From positions 138,097 to 202,096 of the forward strand of contig CAJJDN010000007.1 in assembly GCA_905182985.1 (NCBI GenBank): a stretch of 64,000 bases of DNA, written 5' to 3'. Positions 1 to 12,088 of this stretch are shown piece by piece (the stretch's first letter is position 1; each line of letters opens with the position of its first letter). The stretch is from Paramecium sonneborni. Taxonomy: Eukaryota; Ciliophora; Oligohymenophorea; Peniculida; Parameciidae. Below the pieces are notes generated by a model that saw nothing but the letters and a program-made list of their open reading frames with translations, did not search any database and was not told the DNA's origin. Both the position numbers and the translations under genes were made by a program.

Positions 1-3000
1 TTTACTTTTTCATAAGCTTATTAACTAAGAGTTATTATTCCAGGTTATGAAGTAGAACAGACACGACTGGTAGTATTAACAGTATCTCCTATAAGTGAAA
101 ATTGAGGTTTATGTGCACCAATTACACCAGCTATAACTCTACCATAATGAATTCCAATTTTTAAAACAACTGCTTTATTATCTCCATATTTCATAGTTTT
201 TACACTCTCCAACATTTACATAGCTGTATCTAAAATTCTTTCAGTTGGATTAAGATTATCAGATATATTATAATCTTTTAATCCTCCAGCAGCCATATAT
301 GTTTTACCAACTGTTTCTATCTTTTATAATTCATTTGCTTAACAAAATTAATCAAATTAACGATATAAATTATCCAAGAAATCCACCACTCTTATTTATT
401 CATTCTTTATTATATCATCAAATTCATAAATATCACAAAATAATATTGCAACATCACCCTAATCTTCTGAAATCTATATCTATCCTTTAGACATCCTTTC
501 TTTTATAAATCTAGGCATTAATAATCCTAAAGCATCATTTAATTTCTTATATTCATCTAATAACTTATTTTATAAAATATATTAATATCTTTATAAAAAT
601 TCAGTCTTGTAAATTTAAACTATAAGAGGAACACACATTTCTATCATTATTAATCCATGATTTAATATATGATAAGGATTTCCATTATTAAATATACCTA
701 CCATTACTATATCTAATAATATTGATATTATACAAACACAATAATAACCATAAAGACCCAATAATGGATGATGACTTATTGAAAACCCTATCAAAAACAT
801 TTGAATTTCAATTAATTATGTATCCATTAAACTACGTAAAATTATAAAGAATATAAATCTCAAACTCAATAAAAAGATTGGTTGATGTTTTGATACTTTT
901 ATTAATGGAATCATTGTCATAGATACAAATTATATTATACTAATTACTAAATAAGCTATATTAAGATTGTTTATTTATTAATATACTCTTATACCAAATA
1001 TTGATATCTCGTATATTAAAAATATATAGTAATTTTATGGTTTTATTGAATTCTAAAAATCCTTTTCTGTTCTTTTGTCTGTAAATTTTAAATCTTTCTC
1101 CATTTAATCAGTCATTTATTAATCTCCTTTAATCTTTTTTACTAACAATTCATCCATAAAATCTTTCCCTTAAAATAACTTCTCTATAAATTTCTTTGGT
1201 TAATTCTTATAAGCAACTCTAGCATTTAAATATTTCAATTATGAATTAATCTTTTCTATCTTTATTTAATGTTAAGAATGAAAATTTATATCATAAGGAC
1301 ATGGTAAATTAAATTCAGTCAATATTAATATTTCTTAAAATACAAAAGATATTACTATTGAAAATATCAATCCAAAAATCCAGTATGTAAAATTTTAATT
1401 TTAAAATTAATATAAAATATCTATTGTTATCAATGCATATACCAATAATGATAGAAATATCAATATAATAAATGAAAATATCAATTTTAGCATTTTTGCA
1501 TTCTCATAAAATGAATTAAAATATGATATAAGATATTTTTATTTCTCAACCAATTCTAGTATTAAATAAATAAAAACTGAATAATGATTTAGCTCCTATG
1601 TTTCAGATATATTAAATATATTAAAACATATTTCAACTAAAATTGCATCAATTAATGCTACAAATATTATCTTAATTATTTTTATGTAAATATTTTATTA
1701 TTTAATTAATTCTAATCTTTTCCTATATATTTCAAAATTATTATTATCAAATTTTCTTTAAGTTATAAAGGTTTCATAGTTCAATAAGCAAGTCACTATA
1801 TTGCTTGGGATCAAGTAAAATAAAATTAATTCATCTAAAGTATTAAAGTTATTTTGATAATCAATTATATAAGAAGTAAATCCAAAAAGAAAACTTCGGT
1901 ATATTTAAATTAAAATAATAGATTCATAATTTAAATAAGTTTTTGGACAATAATAAAAAAGTAATTTAAACAATTAATCAACTTTTTAAATCAAAAAATT
2001 TGGATTAGATAAAGTACATTAAGGATCTTATTAAACAACATTAAATGAATAATTAGATTTGTAAAAGAAATATTAATTATCTAATCCTGGTCCAATTGAT
2101 GTTATATATCTTTCAGTTATTTATAATAGTTTTAAGAACTTGCCCTTTTGTTTTTCATCCAATTTATATGCTCCGACTCCTTATGAGAAATAGAAAAGAA
2201 CAACAAAGTGATATTTTAGATAATCATCTTTAACAATTGCTTCTAGAGTTTAATCATTTATAATTAAAAAGTTATCAACTATTTTTTGTTCATAAACTTC
2301 AAAAATATTTTATTTTTCAATCATATTTTAAATAAATTATCTAAATTTAAATTAAATAGTATTAGGTTCTATAAAATGTTCTATTGATTTTTTTTCTGTA
2401 ATATGATAAGTTCGCAAAAATTAAATCAAATCTTCATAAGTATCCATTAAAAAGCACTATTTGTAATTATACCTTTATAAAGTCTAGAACAATTTATCAG
2501 GTTTTAAATTATTATTAGTGATTTCTTATGATACTAATTAATTTTTAAAAGGTATGAATTATTTGAGACCAATAATAAATAATAATTCACTTTCATTTTC
2601 AATTTATTAATACAATGAATCTAATTATTATTCTTAATTTCCATATGTTTCATTAATTGAATTAAGTTTAGTTAAAAATGATTCAGTTTATTAAGCATTT
2701 AATTATTTTTTATAATATTAAATCGATTTCTGTCCATCCCAAAACATTTCATCAATAATATCAATAGAATTACTCTAATTTCTAGAAGTAGAATGATTTG
2801 CTACAATTCTAGTATATAATAACACACCTTCTTCTAATTCAAATGATTCTGGATCTTTAACTAATATTGTAAGTGTATCAGATCTATTATCAGTTGGATG
2901 CAAAATAGCTATTATATCAAAAACTTTAATAACTCCTTAAATAGATATAGCTTTTTTAGTAATCTAATTTTGCTTATATTCAATTTTATAATTATCTATT

Positions 3001-5065
3001 ATGGCACTAGAAATAAATTTATAATCAAAAATATTTACAAAATCTAAGATAGATTTATCAAATGTATTTTTATATATATTTTCTATTTTCTTCTCTTCTT
3101 TATCATAAACACTTTCTATATCATTACATAATAATAACATTATTAATATTTCGTTTGATATCACATCTTATTTATTTAATAATTTATTTATAAAATCCTG
3201 TTCACTATAAATATCACCAATAATTTAATCACTACTCTAATCTTATTAGGTAGGAGTAATATTCTTAAGAGATCCAGTAACAGATTTTGGATTATTTAAT
3301 ACATTAGTCTATGATAAGTGGCTATTACTTTTCTATCTTTATATTTTTGGAGAATTTTGATAAGAAATAAAACTACCATTATTTACTGGTGCTTATTAAT
3401 GTTCTTTTTATTATAATGATCCTAACATATTTGATTAAAACAAATTTCTAACACTTTATTTTCTAAAAGAACTGTAAGGATTTAATTTTTAATCAACTCC
3501 TGATTTTTTTAATTCTTTTGAGTCTCTCCTTTCTTTTTCAATTTGAATAGCTTTTGATTATTCTCTTAAAAAACCCATTTTTTAAAAAGACTTTTTTTCT
3601 TCAATTACTCTTAATGTTGGTTATTATTTTTCTGCTAATAATAAATCTATATCTTAAGTTTTTTATTCATCATAAGCAGAAAATCTATTTGTGTCAAGTA
3701 ACAACTTTTCATAATTAATTTTTTATCTTGGCGTTGTTTTTTCAATAATCGCTTATAATTTCTCATAATTGAAGTAATATTTACATTTATCATGAAAAAG
3801 CATACAAATTCTAACATCTTTCTTCATAAGTTTCTAAGGATTTTCAAAGACAACAACGTCAGTTTTAATAAATTCTAGTATAGTTTAATTACTTAATTAA
3901 TGAAATAAATAAATTAAATCTTGATTTGGGTTTTTTTTTATTTGTGGAAGACTTACAATAGATGTATTGGCTGATACAATCTTTTATATTTAAATTAGCA
4001 CTTTCTTTTCATATTCTTATAGAATTGGATCAGATTTATTTTATCCTTATTTTTGAATATCTTTATTAAGTAGTTTCAATTACTTATTTTCATAAGTTTT
4101 TGTTTATAATATATGGCTTAAAAACCATACTTAATTGATAAGAAAATAGTTTTAAGGAAAAAGCAATATACAAATTATAATAGAATTGGTGTATGAGGAA
4201 TATTCTAAATTAGATACATAGATTAATTTTGGGACAATAAGGATTATGAATATCAAAAAAGTTAATAGAAATATAAAGAAACTATTTTAATTATAATGAT
4301 TCCAATTATAAAATCTATCTCTTTATTGAAAACAACTATGACCTACTTGAATAGCTATACCAAATATCCAATCTGTTTAGTTTAATATTTATCCTCTATA
4401 AATTATATTTTCATCAGTAAACTGAGTAGCTTTAGGATCATTTTTTAATTTTATTGTACCTTTATGAGATGTTGAAAATTGAATCCAGCCACTTAAATTT
4501 ATTAAAAATTTTGTCATAATACCTTTAGTTTTTGAAGCCTGATTAACATAAGTACATGGACAAGGAAATTTTATTACATAATCAGCTTAAACTTATTATT
4601 AACTTGATTCTAAAATTAAAATATTTGCAGGACTCATTTCCCCTTGTTATAAACATACAATTTATCCAACTTTCAATTTTTCCCATTCAATTTTTTATGA
4701 AGATTATTTGTTTTAAGTTTATAAAAGTTGATCTATTGAACATAAAATTCGACATTCTTATTTATTTATTGTTTCCTCAAATTTCCATCTCTCTTTTAAA
4801 ACATAAAATAACAAAAAAAACGAAATCATTAAATCGAGAATTAAACAAATCATTGTATATGAAATGATGTACAATTCCGATTTCAACAAATCAGGTATAG
4901 TAATTAAATAAATTAAAGGATATATTGGAAGAATTTCTAATTTGAGTAAAATACGAATCGATTCCTTAATTACTGTAGATGTCTAGTTAAAAACAAATAA
5001 TACTTATATTAAATGAATTCTATTTGTTAGGACTTCATAATTAAAAGTTTTTTAAACAATTCCAT
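1..5065 (-). CDS. Guanylyl cyclase with P4-ATPase-like N-terminal half (3' end cut by window edge)
   Basis: Large membrane enzyme predicted to make cGMP. The start chosen is the first ATG after an in-frame TGA near 5185. The first ~300 residues look like a P4-ATPase: an RNRFVFYSNQKFFQYPLIYL entry segment, two hydrophobic stretches (about 4780-4900), a WEKLKVGQIVCLQQGE / SPANILILE actuator segment (about 4600-4690) and GIAIQVGHS (about 4330). A soluble, poorly conserved middle (4000-2100) follows, then more membrane segments (2000-600). At about 480-40 there is a class III cyclase domain with DVAILFCDIYEFDD (metal-binding Asp), KIETVGKTYMAAGGL and GAHKPQFSLIGDTVN. The Glu in KIET favours GTP. 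This ATPase-plus-cyclase fusion is known from Paramecium and apicomplexan guanylyl cyclases, which carry a second cyclase half; here it would lie left of base 1. I found no DKTGT phosphorylation motif in the part I translated. Confidence 0.85.
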
Positions 5066-5426
5066 TTGTAATTTCAATCTAAATAATGTAAATTGGATAC
5101 TCTCATATTTTAAAGATTTTCTAATTCCAAATCCTTTAATCGTTACTAATACTTCAAAGGAATTTGTTTGTAAATCTTTTCAATAATTCGATATAACATT
5201 AATTAACTTTAAATATAAAATTATCACAATTCAAGCTTAATTTTTTGTATAATCCAATTAACAGAAAAAGTAGTATTTTTTCAGTATGATTAAAAATGTG
5301 AATAGAATAAAGAATATTATTAGAGATAATTATAGAAAAAGAGTAAATATTCGCAAAATAGTAAATTAGGAATTTGTGATTAATAAATAAAATGTTTTTT
5401 ACATAAAAATTGTTAATTAAATTATA
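5066..5426. other. Intergenic, head-to-head promoter region
   Basis: The two genes flanking this AT-rich stretch of about 360 bp point away from it. No coding potential was recognised, apart from a short open extension upstream of the cyclase ATG (about 5066-5185) that begins after a TGA. It presumably holds both promoters. Confidence 0.4.
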
Positions 5427-6536
5427 ATGAGATTGGCAAGATTCGGAATACCAACTATTTTAAAACGATTACCTTTTACTCAATTATAGAAATCTCGTCC
5501 ATAAATACTAAAATCAGTTGCAATAGGAGCGTTATTCACAGGTCTTACATGGAAATAAGCTTTGAAATTAGATGAATTCTAAAGCACTGTTGTTTCAGAT
5601 GTTAATGAATTCTGTTGTGTATTGGTTTTAGAATTGAGTGAAGGAGATACCAATTTATAACATGAAGCATTAAATGCACTAAAAGAAATCCCAAAACTTG
5701 TTTAAAAGAAGACTAATGAGGATGGTATAAATTAATAATATAATTTAGATGAACTGGATCCAGTAACAGTAGGAGTTGGATTCTAAACAAAGTTTTGGGA
5801 AAAATTAACTAGAACACCATAGAATGATTATGAAGCTCGTGCTGGTGCATATGGATCTATGCCATATGGTAAAGGAAATGTAATAGTACATGTAAAAGCA
5901 TAAAATAGATCATTGGCATTTGAAACTATTTAAGTATTTGAATTATGTTTCTATATTTTAGAAAGTAGTAAAAAGTTTACCAAAAGGATCATATCGGGTG
6001 GTATCAGAAAGATATGGATATAAATATTTGGACGGAAGAGATATGAGTGGATTTTTAGATGGGACTATGAATCCAAATCTTAAATAACAAAGATAAAAAG
6101 TAGCTGTAAATGAAAGAGGAGGCAGCTATATGATCCATTAAATATGGCATCATAAATTAGATTGGTTAGATAAAGTTACAGAAGATGAATAAGAAAAAAT
6201 GGTTGGAAGAAAGAAATCAAATTCATTTGAATTAAGACCATTACCAATTGATAGTCATGTTAGTAGAACTAGAAGTGAAGATAATAAGAGGTTATTAATT
6301 GTTAGATAATCTCAACCTTTTGGAACAGTTACTGGTGATCATGGTTTACTCTTCATTGCTTATGCCAAAGATTTAAACAACTTTAATACAATGTTAGATA
6401 GAATGACCGGAAAAGGAGATGGAATTAATGATCAAATAATGAAGATGTCTATGTAATTATTCTTATTTATTAATATAGTAATTCTTATGGCAATTATTTC
6501 TATTTACCAAGTGTACAAGAACTACAGAAATTATGA
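5427..6536 (+). CDS. DyP-type heme peroxidase
   Basis: Predicted dye-decolourising peroxidase, which oxidises substrates with hydrogen peroxide using b-type heme. Two introns were placed: 5934-5961 (28 nt) and 6453-6478 (26 nt). Reading through the second would hide the family C-terminus; removing it gives SYGNYFYLPSVQELQKL and a TGA. Family motifs are the GxxDG signature in GFLDGTMNP (distal Asp), GGSYMIHQIWHHKLDWL, SHVSRTR with the expected proximal heme His, QPFG, and MLDRMTGKGDGIND near the end. Length is about 350 residues, normal for the family. The basic, Ser/Thr-containing N-terminus (MRLARFGIPTILKRLPFT) could be a mitochondrial presequence; that is inference. Its 3' end lies in the duplicated block, so a second 3' fragment appears at 7424-7697. 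Confidence 0.9.
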
Positions 6537-7422
6537 GATAATTTATATATTTAACACAATATGATTATCCAGTTATATAGATACTCATCAAAATATTTTC
6601 AAACTTTATTATTGCTCTTTATTAATTTTGAATTAGGATTTTATTTTTTAAGATATGTACACATTAGTCTTTAAGTTAAAGGTTACTTTTAATTATATTT
6701 TTCACTTCTAACTAATAAGATTCTTGGTGTTTTTTATTCAAAAATACTTAAATTATTTGTTTTAACACCTTCTAAATTACTTAGATTTGGTATATTCAAT
6801 ATAGATTTTTTTTTATTATTCTAAGCAAAATAATAATTAGAAGCTTCAGTTTTTATTCTAAATTAACCACAATTTGGGGTTGAGTATTTATGTAATTTAT
6901 TTACTACTTCTTTTTTACTTTTATTATCTATTTCTTAAACTTATTTTAATTTATCAATATCTTAATCTTTACTGGTCATCATTTTTTATTATACTTTATT
7001 AAATAGACTATGAGTTGAAATGCTTGTTTTAGTTTTATTGTCCTTTTCAATTCTATGTGTTGTACTTATTTTTTTCATCAAATTTTATGCTTAAATCAAT
7101 TGTATTACTGGTAGAATGGATACACGATTACTTTTTTAAATGGACTATTTAGAATGCTTTTCACATAAAAATTAATTAAAATCATACTAAAATGAGCAGA
7201 AGATCCAATTAAACTTAAATCTCTATTTGATGGTCTCATATTTTATGGTTAAATAGATAATTAAGGTGAAGCTGGAAATCTAGTTTTAGTATTAGATTGA
7301 GGTGAGTCAAGTAATTCTTTTTTGCAAATTAAAATTTTTTTCTTCACTTTGCCACCACAATCTAAACATTCACAACTAGAAATTAATTGCTAATTATCAA
7401 ATTGATTTATTATTTGAAATGG
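6263..7422 (+). repeat. Direct repeat copy A (1160 bp), probable contig-overlap artefact
   Basis: This 1160-bp block recurs at 7424-8583 with no difference that I could see, and the copies are separated only by one N at 7423. Copy A contains the peroxidase 3' end and the 3' part of the convergent minus-strand gene. A perfect duplicate abutting a single unknown base is what two unmerged overlapping contigs look like. Confidence 0.9.
6599..7422 (-). pseudogene. Artefactual duplicate: 3' part of the 7760-8688 gene
   Basis: This is the same coding sequence as the 3' portion of the gene at 7760-8688, offset by 1161 bp. It lacks a start because copy A of the repeat ends at the N. It should disappear when the overlap is merged and is not a separate gene. 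Confidence 0.85.
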
Positions 7423-7423
7423 N
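7423..7423. other. Assembly gap (single N)
   Basis: One unknown base joins the two copies of the 1160-bp repeat. It marks a scaffold join rather than sequence ambiguity. Confidence 0.95.
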
Positions 7424-7697
7424 GTAGAACTAGAAGTGAAGATAATAAGAGGTTATTAATTGTTAGATAATCTCAACCTTTTGGAACAGTTACTGGTGAT
7501 CATGGTTTACTCTTCATTGCTTATGCCAAAGATTTAAACAACTTTAATACAATGTTAGATAGAATGACCGGAAAAGGAGATGGAATTAATGATCAAATAA
7601 TGAAGATGTCTATGTAATTATTCTTATTTATTAATATAGTAATTCTTATGGCAATTATTTCTATTTACCAAGTGTACAAGAACTACAGAAATTATGA
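7424..7697 (+). pseudogene. Artefactual duplicate: 3' end of DyP peroxidase
   Basis: Identical to 6263-6536, including the 26-nt intron. It begins abruptly at the assembly N with no start codon. Confidence 0.85.
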
Positions 7698-8583
7698 GAT
7701 AATTTATATATTTAACACAATATGATTATCCAGTTATATAGATACTCATCAAAATATTTTCAAACTTTATTATTGCTCTTTATTAATTTTGAATTAGGAT
7801 TTTATTTTTTAAGATATGTACACATTAGTCTTTAAGTTAAAGGTTACTTTTAATTATATTTTTCACTTCTAACTAATAAGATTCTTGGTGTTTTTTATTC
7901 AAAAATACTTAAATTATTTGTTTTAACACCTTCTAAATTACTTAGATTTGGTATATTCAATATAGATTTTTTTTTATTATTCTAAGCAAAATAATAATTA
8001 GAAGCTTCAGTTTTTATTCTAAATTAACCACAATTTGGGGTTGAGTATTTATGTAATTTATTTACTACTTCTTTTTTACTTTTATTATCTATTTCTTAAA
8101 CTTATTTTAATTTATCAATATCTTAATCTTTACTGGTCATCATTTTTTATTATACTTTATTAAATAGACTATGAGTTGAAATGCTTGTTTTAGTTTTATT
8201 GTCCTTTTCAATTCTATGTGTTGTACTTATTTTTTTCATCAAATTTTATGCTTAAATCAATTGTATTACTGGTAGAATGGATACACGATTACTTTTTTAA
8301 ATGGACTATTTAGAATGCTTTTCACATAAAAATTAATTAAAATCATACTAAAATGAGCAGAAGATCCAATTAAACTTAAATCTCTATTTGATGGTCTCAT
8401 ATTTTATGGTTAAATAGATAATTAAGGTGAAGCTGGAAATCTAGTTTTAGTATTAGATTGAGGTGAGTCAAGTAATTCTTTTTTGCAAATTAAAATTTTT
8501 TTCTTCACTTTGCCACCACAATCTAAACATTCACAACTAGAAATTAATTGCTAATTATCAAATTGATTTATTATTTGAAATGG
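7424..8583 (+). repeat. Direct repeat copy B (1160 bp)
   Basis: Second copy of the block at 6263-7422. It is contiguous with the 5' part of the minus-strand gene starting at 8688, so the complete version of that gene lies here. The first 274 bp (7424-7697) duplicate the peroxidase 3' end without its 5' exon. Confidence 0.9.
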
Positions 8584-8688
8584 AATTGCAAAATTTTTAA
8601 ATAGACTTTTACATCCTAATAGTTTCTAATAGATTACTTTTTGTAAAACATTTATCAAATCCAAAGATTTTGTAATTATGTTAGTCAT
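7760..8688 (-). CDS. Unknown Lys/Ser/Asn-rich protein with a Cys cluster
   Basis: I do not recognise this protein. It is one open frame of about 310 codons from MTNIITKSLDLINVLQK to a TGA at 7760. Near residues 45-65 there is a cysteine pair pattern (SSCECLDCGGKVKKKI) that could bind a metal. The rest is low complexity, rich in Lys, Asn, Ser and Gln, and predicted disordered. The frame stays open upstream to 8907 through a hydrophobic stretch, but that would run into the neighbouring gene's stop at 8901, so the ATG at 8688 is preferred. It is convergent with the peroxidase. Confidence 0.65.
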
Positions 8689-8900
8689 CTTAAATAGATA
8701 TTCTTTTATGAAATATTTAATGAAACGTTTTCTGTAAATCTGATTCTGGTTAAATTTCAAATAAATCCATAAATTTATATCTATTATTATTAATATATTA
8801 ATTAAAAATGTTAAAAGACATAAGTTAGAGTTTATGTAAAAATAAAAGAGTTTCGACAATAATAAATATTTTTGTATAATTATGAATGTATATTTTGATA

Positions 8901-9620
8901 TCACCATTCTGGTTTAGGTCTTTATTTCTTTGCAATTTCTCCTCTTGCCAAATCTGGGAAGTTCTCTTCACATGACAATGGAACATCTTTGAAATAGTAA
9001 TTACCATAAGTATTATTTTATCTTTCTCTCTCATATGACCATTATCTCTCTCCAAGTAAACAATGTTTATAAAATTTAACTGCAGTCATTTTTGTTACTT
9101 ACCACCAAAGATAAGATGCTCCCAATAAGTATAATCCATATCCTGCTAAACCAACATATCCAAAACTAATGATAGTGATCATCATATCACATACTTATAA
9201 AAGAATGAAGTTTATCTTATACTAGTTATACCTCTTTAACCAATTGGTAAAAACATTTATCTCTAAGTTAAGGCAGCTTTTTATAATCACATCCTATATA
9301 TACCTTATAAAAAGAATCCAGTAGTGCATATCCAAACTGGGAAGATTCTCACAAAATTAAAGCATTTCAAATCTCTCTCAACAAAATCTTGAATATTTCT
9401 TGATACATGAATTCTTAATAACATTAATATCAAATATTTACCTCTATAATTTATTTACAAAATATGTTCTTGGATCTATTTATTTACCCTCTTATGCATT
9501 TTCTTACATTATTTCTATATATCTTTTATATGCAGGATTATCTCCATGTTAATAAAATAACAATGGATCATATAATTTTTGAATTTCTTCCTTCAGATTT
9601 TTGGCATCTGTCTTTGACAT
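8901..9620 (-). CDS. Small membrane protein, possibly organellar
   Basis: Not assigned to a family. It starts MSKTDAKNLKEEIQKLYDPL and ends KKQRPKPEW. At least two introns are needed: one of about 41 nt near 9230-9315, which is long and uncertain, and one of 29 nt that removes a TGA pair and restores NFGYVGLAGYGLYLLGASYL, a single clear transmembrane helix. The C-terminal tail (NNTYGNYYFKDVPLSCEENF) is polar. A short N-terminal soluble part, one helix and a polar tail resemble accessory subunits of respiratory complexes, but that is only an impression. Confidence 0.6.
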
Positions 9621-9660
9621 TTTAATTATTTATTTATATAATTATGATTTGATAAAATCA

Positions 9661-10668
9661 TCATTTTCTAATAATATTTAATGGAAAGTTTAATGTCACT
9701 TTAAATCCATCATATAATATCATAACTAAGTTCACTTCAAAATCAACTAAATAATATTAATATTTCATACCACTAAATTCTCTAAATTGAAAATTTGGAC
9801 ATGAAAAATATTTTGGAAATATCATATGAAAAGGTAATTCTAATCCTCTTGTAGCATTCCCTTCTACAATTTATATCAACTAAATCTCTGTTGCTTCACT
9901 AATTTTTCCTAAATTATTTTCTAATTTCTCTACTCTTATAAACTATATATCTATTGTTCTTATTTCAGAATCACATTCTTAAATAATTATGTATCCATGA
10001 AAATCTTCTTAAAATAAACAAATTGTTGTGTCAATCTATCCATTAATTCTAAATTTGGCACTCTATGTTTTATTCATTGTGCTTGAATTTCCTAATAATT
10101 TATCTGGAGTTATCAAAAAATGTTCAACTCTAGGATATTTTTCTGTCTGCTTAATTCTGTCATTTCCTTATCCTGGTACATAAACAAAATAAGGAATTAT
10201 TGAGGTAACTTTTAATCCATTAGCTAATGTTAATTCTGCTTCTATTGAATATTATATTGCAATATAAACACCAACATAAGTTTCCAAAATTTTCCTATCT
10301 TAATATGGAGTTAATTGGTATTTAAATGGAAAACTATTCTTCTCTTATAATCTAAATTCTATAAATTATTATTATTCTACATATAATTATCTGTAGTCAA
10401 TTTTCCATCTAGTTAATGTAGTAAAACAGGATGAAGCTAACTTGACATCCTCTCTAAATCTTTGTGCGTTTCTTTATTTTATGATATTATTGTCCCTTCA
10501 GATTTCCATATAAATTATTTTATTTCAAGTCTTTTCTATTATAGATCTGTAAATATAAGAGAAACTTATCCAGAAACAAAATCCTATTTCAAATATATTT
10601 CATACTCCTGGCTTAAAAGTATTATTCGCCTTATCAAATTTAATTTACAAATTATATTCGCTTTTCAT
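9661..10668 (-). CDS. VPS26C (DSCR3)-like retriever subunit
   Basis: Arrestin-fold protein of the VPS26 family, closest in pattern to VPS26C, the retriever subunit that works with VPS35L and VPS29 in endosomal recycling. Supporting segments are TYVGVYIAIQYSIEAELTLA, FRINGQIDTTICL, ATEIQLIQIVEGNATRGLEL, PFHMIFPKYFSCPNF and FEVNLVMILYDGFKVTLNF, in the family order. A 22-nt intron follows MKSEYNLQIKFDKANNTFKPG. A second frame change near 10400-10440 is needed; an intron of about 38 nt (GTCAAG...CTAG) would restore the frame, which is long for this genome, so an assembly indel is the alternative. The gene ends only 40 bp before the start of the next minus-strand gene. Confidence 0.85.
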
Positions 10669-11058
10669 ATTTAGGTATTTATTAAAATAATAGTATAAAT
10701 ATGCACATTTTAATCATAGTTTCTTTTGTAAAAAAAGAAATATAACCTTAAATAAAATCAATTAATTTGTTCATAATTTTAATTCAATCAATTTAATCAT
10801 CACTATAATAAAAATAATTAGATGCAAATTGTAATTATTACTAAATGCTTTATATTTTATATTAAAATGGTCTATAATTACAGTATTTGTTCTTAAAAAG
10901 TACATATGTCAGAGAAAATACACTAAATTTCAGCATCTATCTTTTCAGACAGGGATAACTATTAATCATCATGATAGCTTTATTATAGGAATAATATAAA
11001 TATATGAAAAAAATGAAGTATTTTATAATTATGGTTTAATATTATTTTTATTTATTAA
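10669..11058. other. Intergenic, head-to-head region
   Basis: About 390 bp of AT-rich sequence between genes pointing away from each other. I see short homopolymers and no open frame worth calling. Confidence 0.4.
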
Positions 11059-11467
11059 ATGTTTTCTAATTAAAGCGAGTATGATCTACGAGTGTTTTTA
11101 TCCTCCTATTAAGATGCTCTACATTGTTTAAAATAATCAGCTGATAAATCAACATTAAGAAAAAATTATGAAAATATTGCCAATCGACTTACAATTTATG
11201 TGAAATAAAAGAAAGTATATTGTTGACAATAAGGTAGATGTTTGGAGAAGCTATTTTATCTAAAAATGAAGAGAGAGACATCTTAGCATTTTAATATACA
11301 CAGTAAAATATTAAAAAATCTATAAAAATAGTTATATATTTTTAAAATATTTACCAGATTTCGACAATTTTAAAGGAAATTATGATTAGTTGAAGACAAT
11401 CCTCAATAATTCATTTAATTCTCTATCTTCAGATTATTAGCTGTATTCATAATAATCTTAGTAATGA
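11059..11467 (+). CDS. Small unknown protein (~118 aa)
   Basis: Two introns (23 and 29 nt) join three exons into one frame. The protein starts MFSNQSEYDLRVFLSSYQ, continues through ERDILAFQYTHYIFLKYLPD and DFDNFKGNYDQLKTILNN, and ends in a Gln/Ser tail at TGA 11465-11467. The clean intron solution and an amphipathic, folded-looking centre argue that it is real. I do not recognise the family. Confidence 0.6.
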
Positions 11468-11508
11468 CAAGCATAATGATTTGAATATAAGTATATATGT
11501 GGCAAAAA

Positions 11509-12056
11509 TCATATTATAATAAGATCATTGTCTTCGTCTCTTTAACCAGAATTATAATTAAGATATTACGAATTTTAAGGGTTTTTCTTTTTAAAGCATT
11601 TAGATTTCAATTATTGAACCCAATTTCCAACTATTTTGTGAGGTGGTACAATAACTTTATCGGTTTTAATAAATGATGATATTTTTTTGGTCACATTAAA
11701 CATAAATTAATTAGATTCTTTCATTGAAGAGACAAAATTTAAACCTAAAGTTATTTCCTATTTTGATTAAATTTATGTTATGGTTCTTCATAATAATAGA
11801 AAAAACTGAATTACTTTTTTGTAAATTGATAAAGAGTCTTGAGACTATTGATGGTAGTTTTGGTTAAAGATAAATTAGATAATTATTATTATAATTAGTT
11901 TTTTGGACTTTACTAAAAATTAATAGTTTTAACTCTATCATATAATGTAACACTCTAATTTTGACGTGGATCCTCGTCATGAAATAATTATTAATATTCT
12001 TGTAGGTCTGGTTGAGATTATGAAGTAGTACAAGGGGTTTTATTAACAATGAACAT
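11509..12056 (-). CDS. Small unknown protein (~170 aa)
   Basis: Starts MFIVNKTPCTTSQSQPDLQ. An intron of about 29 nt ending AAG joins the N-terminal disordered part to a folded-looking C-terminal part (GLNFVSSMKESNQF, FNVTKKISSFIKTD, KVIVPPHKIVGNWV). The acidic tail ends at TGA 11509. It is head-to-head with the KATNIP-like gene, the two ATGs being only 32 bp apart. Function not recognised. Confidence 0.6.
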
Positions 12057-12088
12057 TATTATTTATTAATATTTATTAATATTTAATA
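12057..12088. promoter_or_regulatory. 32-bp bidirectional promoter
   Basis: The whole interval between divergent start codons is a TTATTAATATTTATTAATATTT-like repeat. Both genes must take their core promoter and 5' UTR from this sequence or from within the neighbouring coding region. Confidence 0.5.

Noticed and set aside
6263..8583. Real tandem segmental duplication
   Set aside because: The copies look identical, abut a single N and truncate genes at that N; contig-overlap artefact is the simpler reading.
8626..8907. N-terminal extension with membrane helices on the 7760-8688 gene
   Set aside because: It would overlap the stop of the neighbouring gene at 8901 and has composition like intergenic DNA; the ATG at 8688 is enough.
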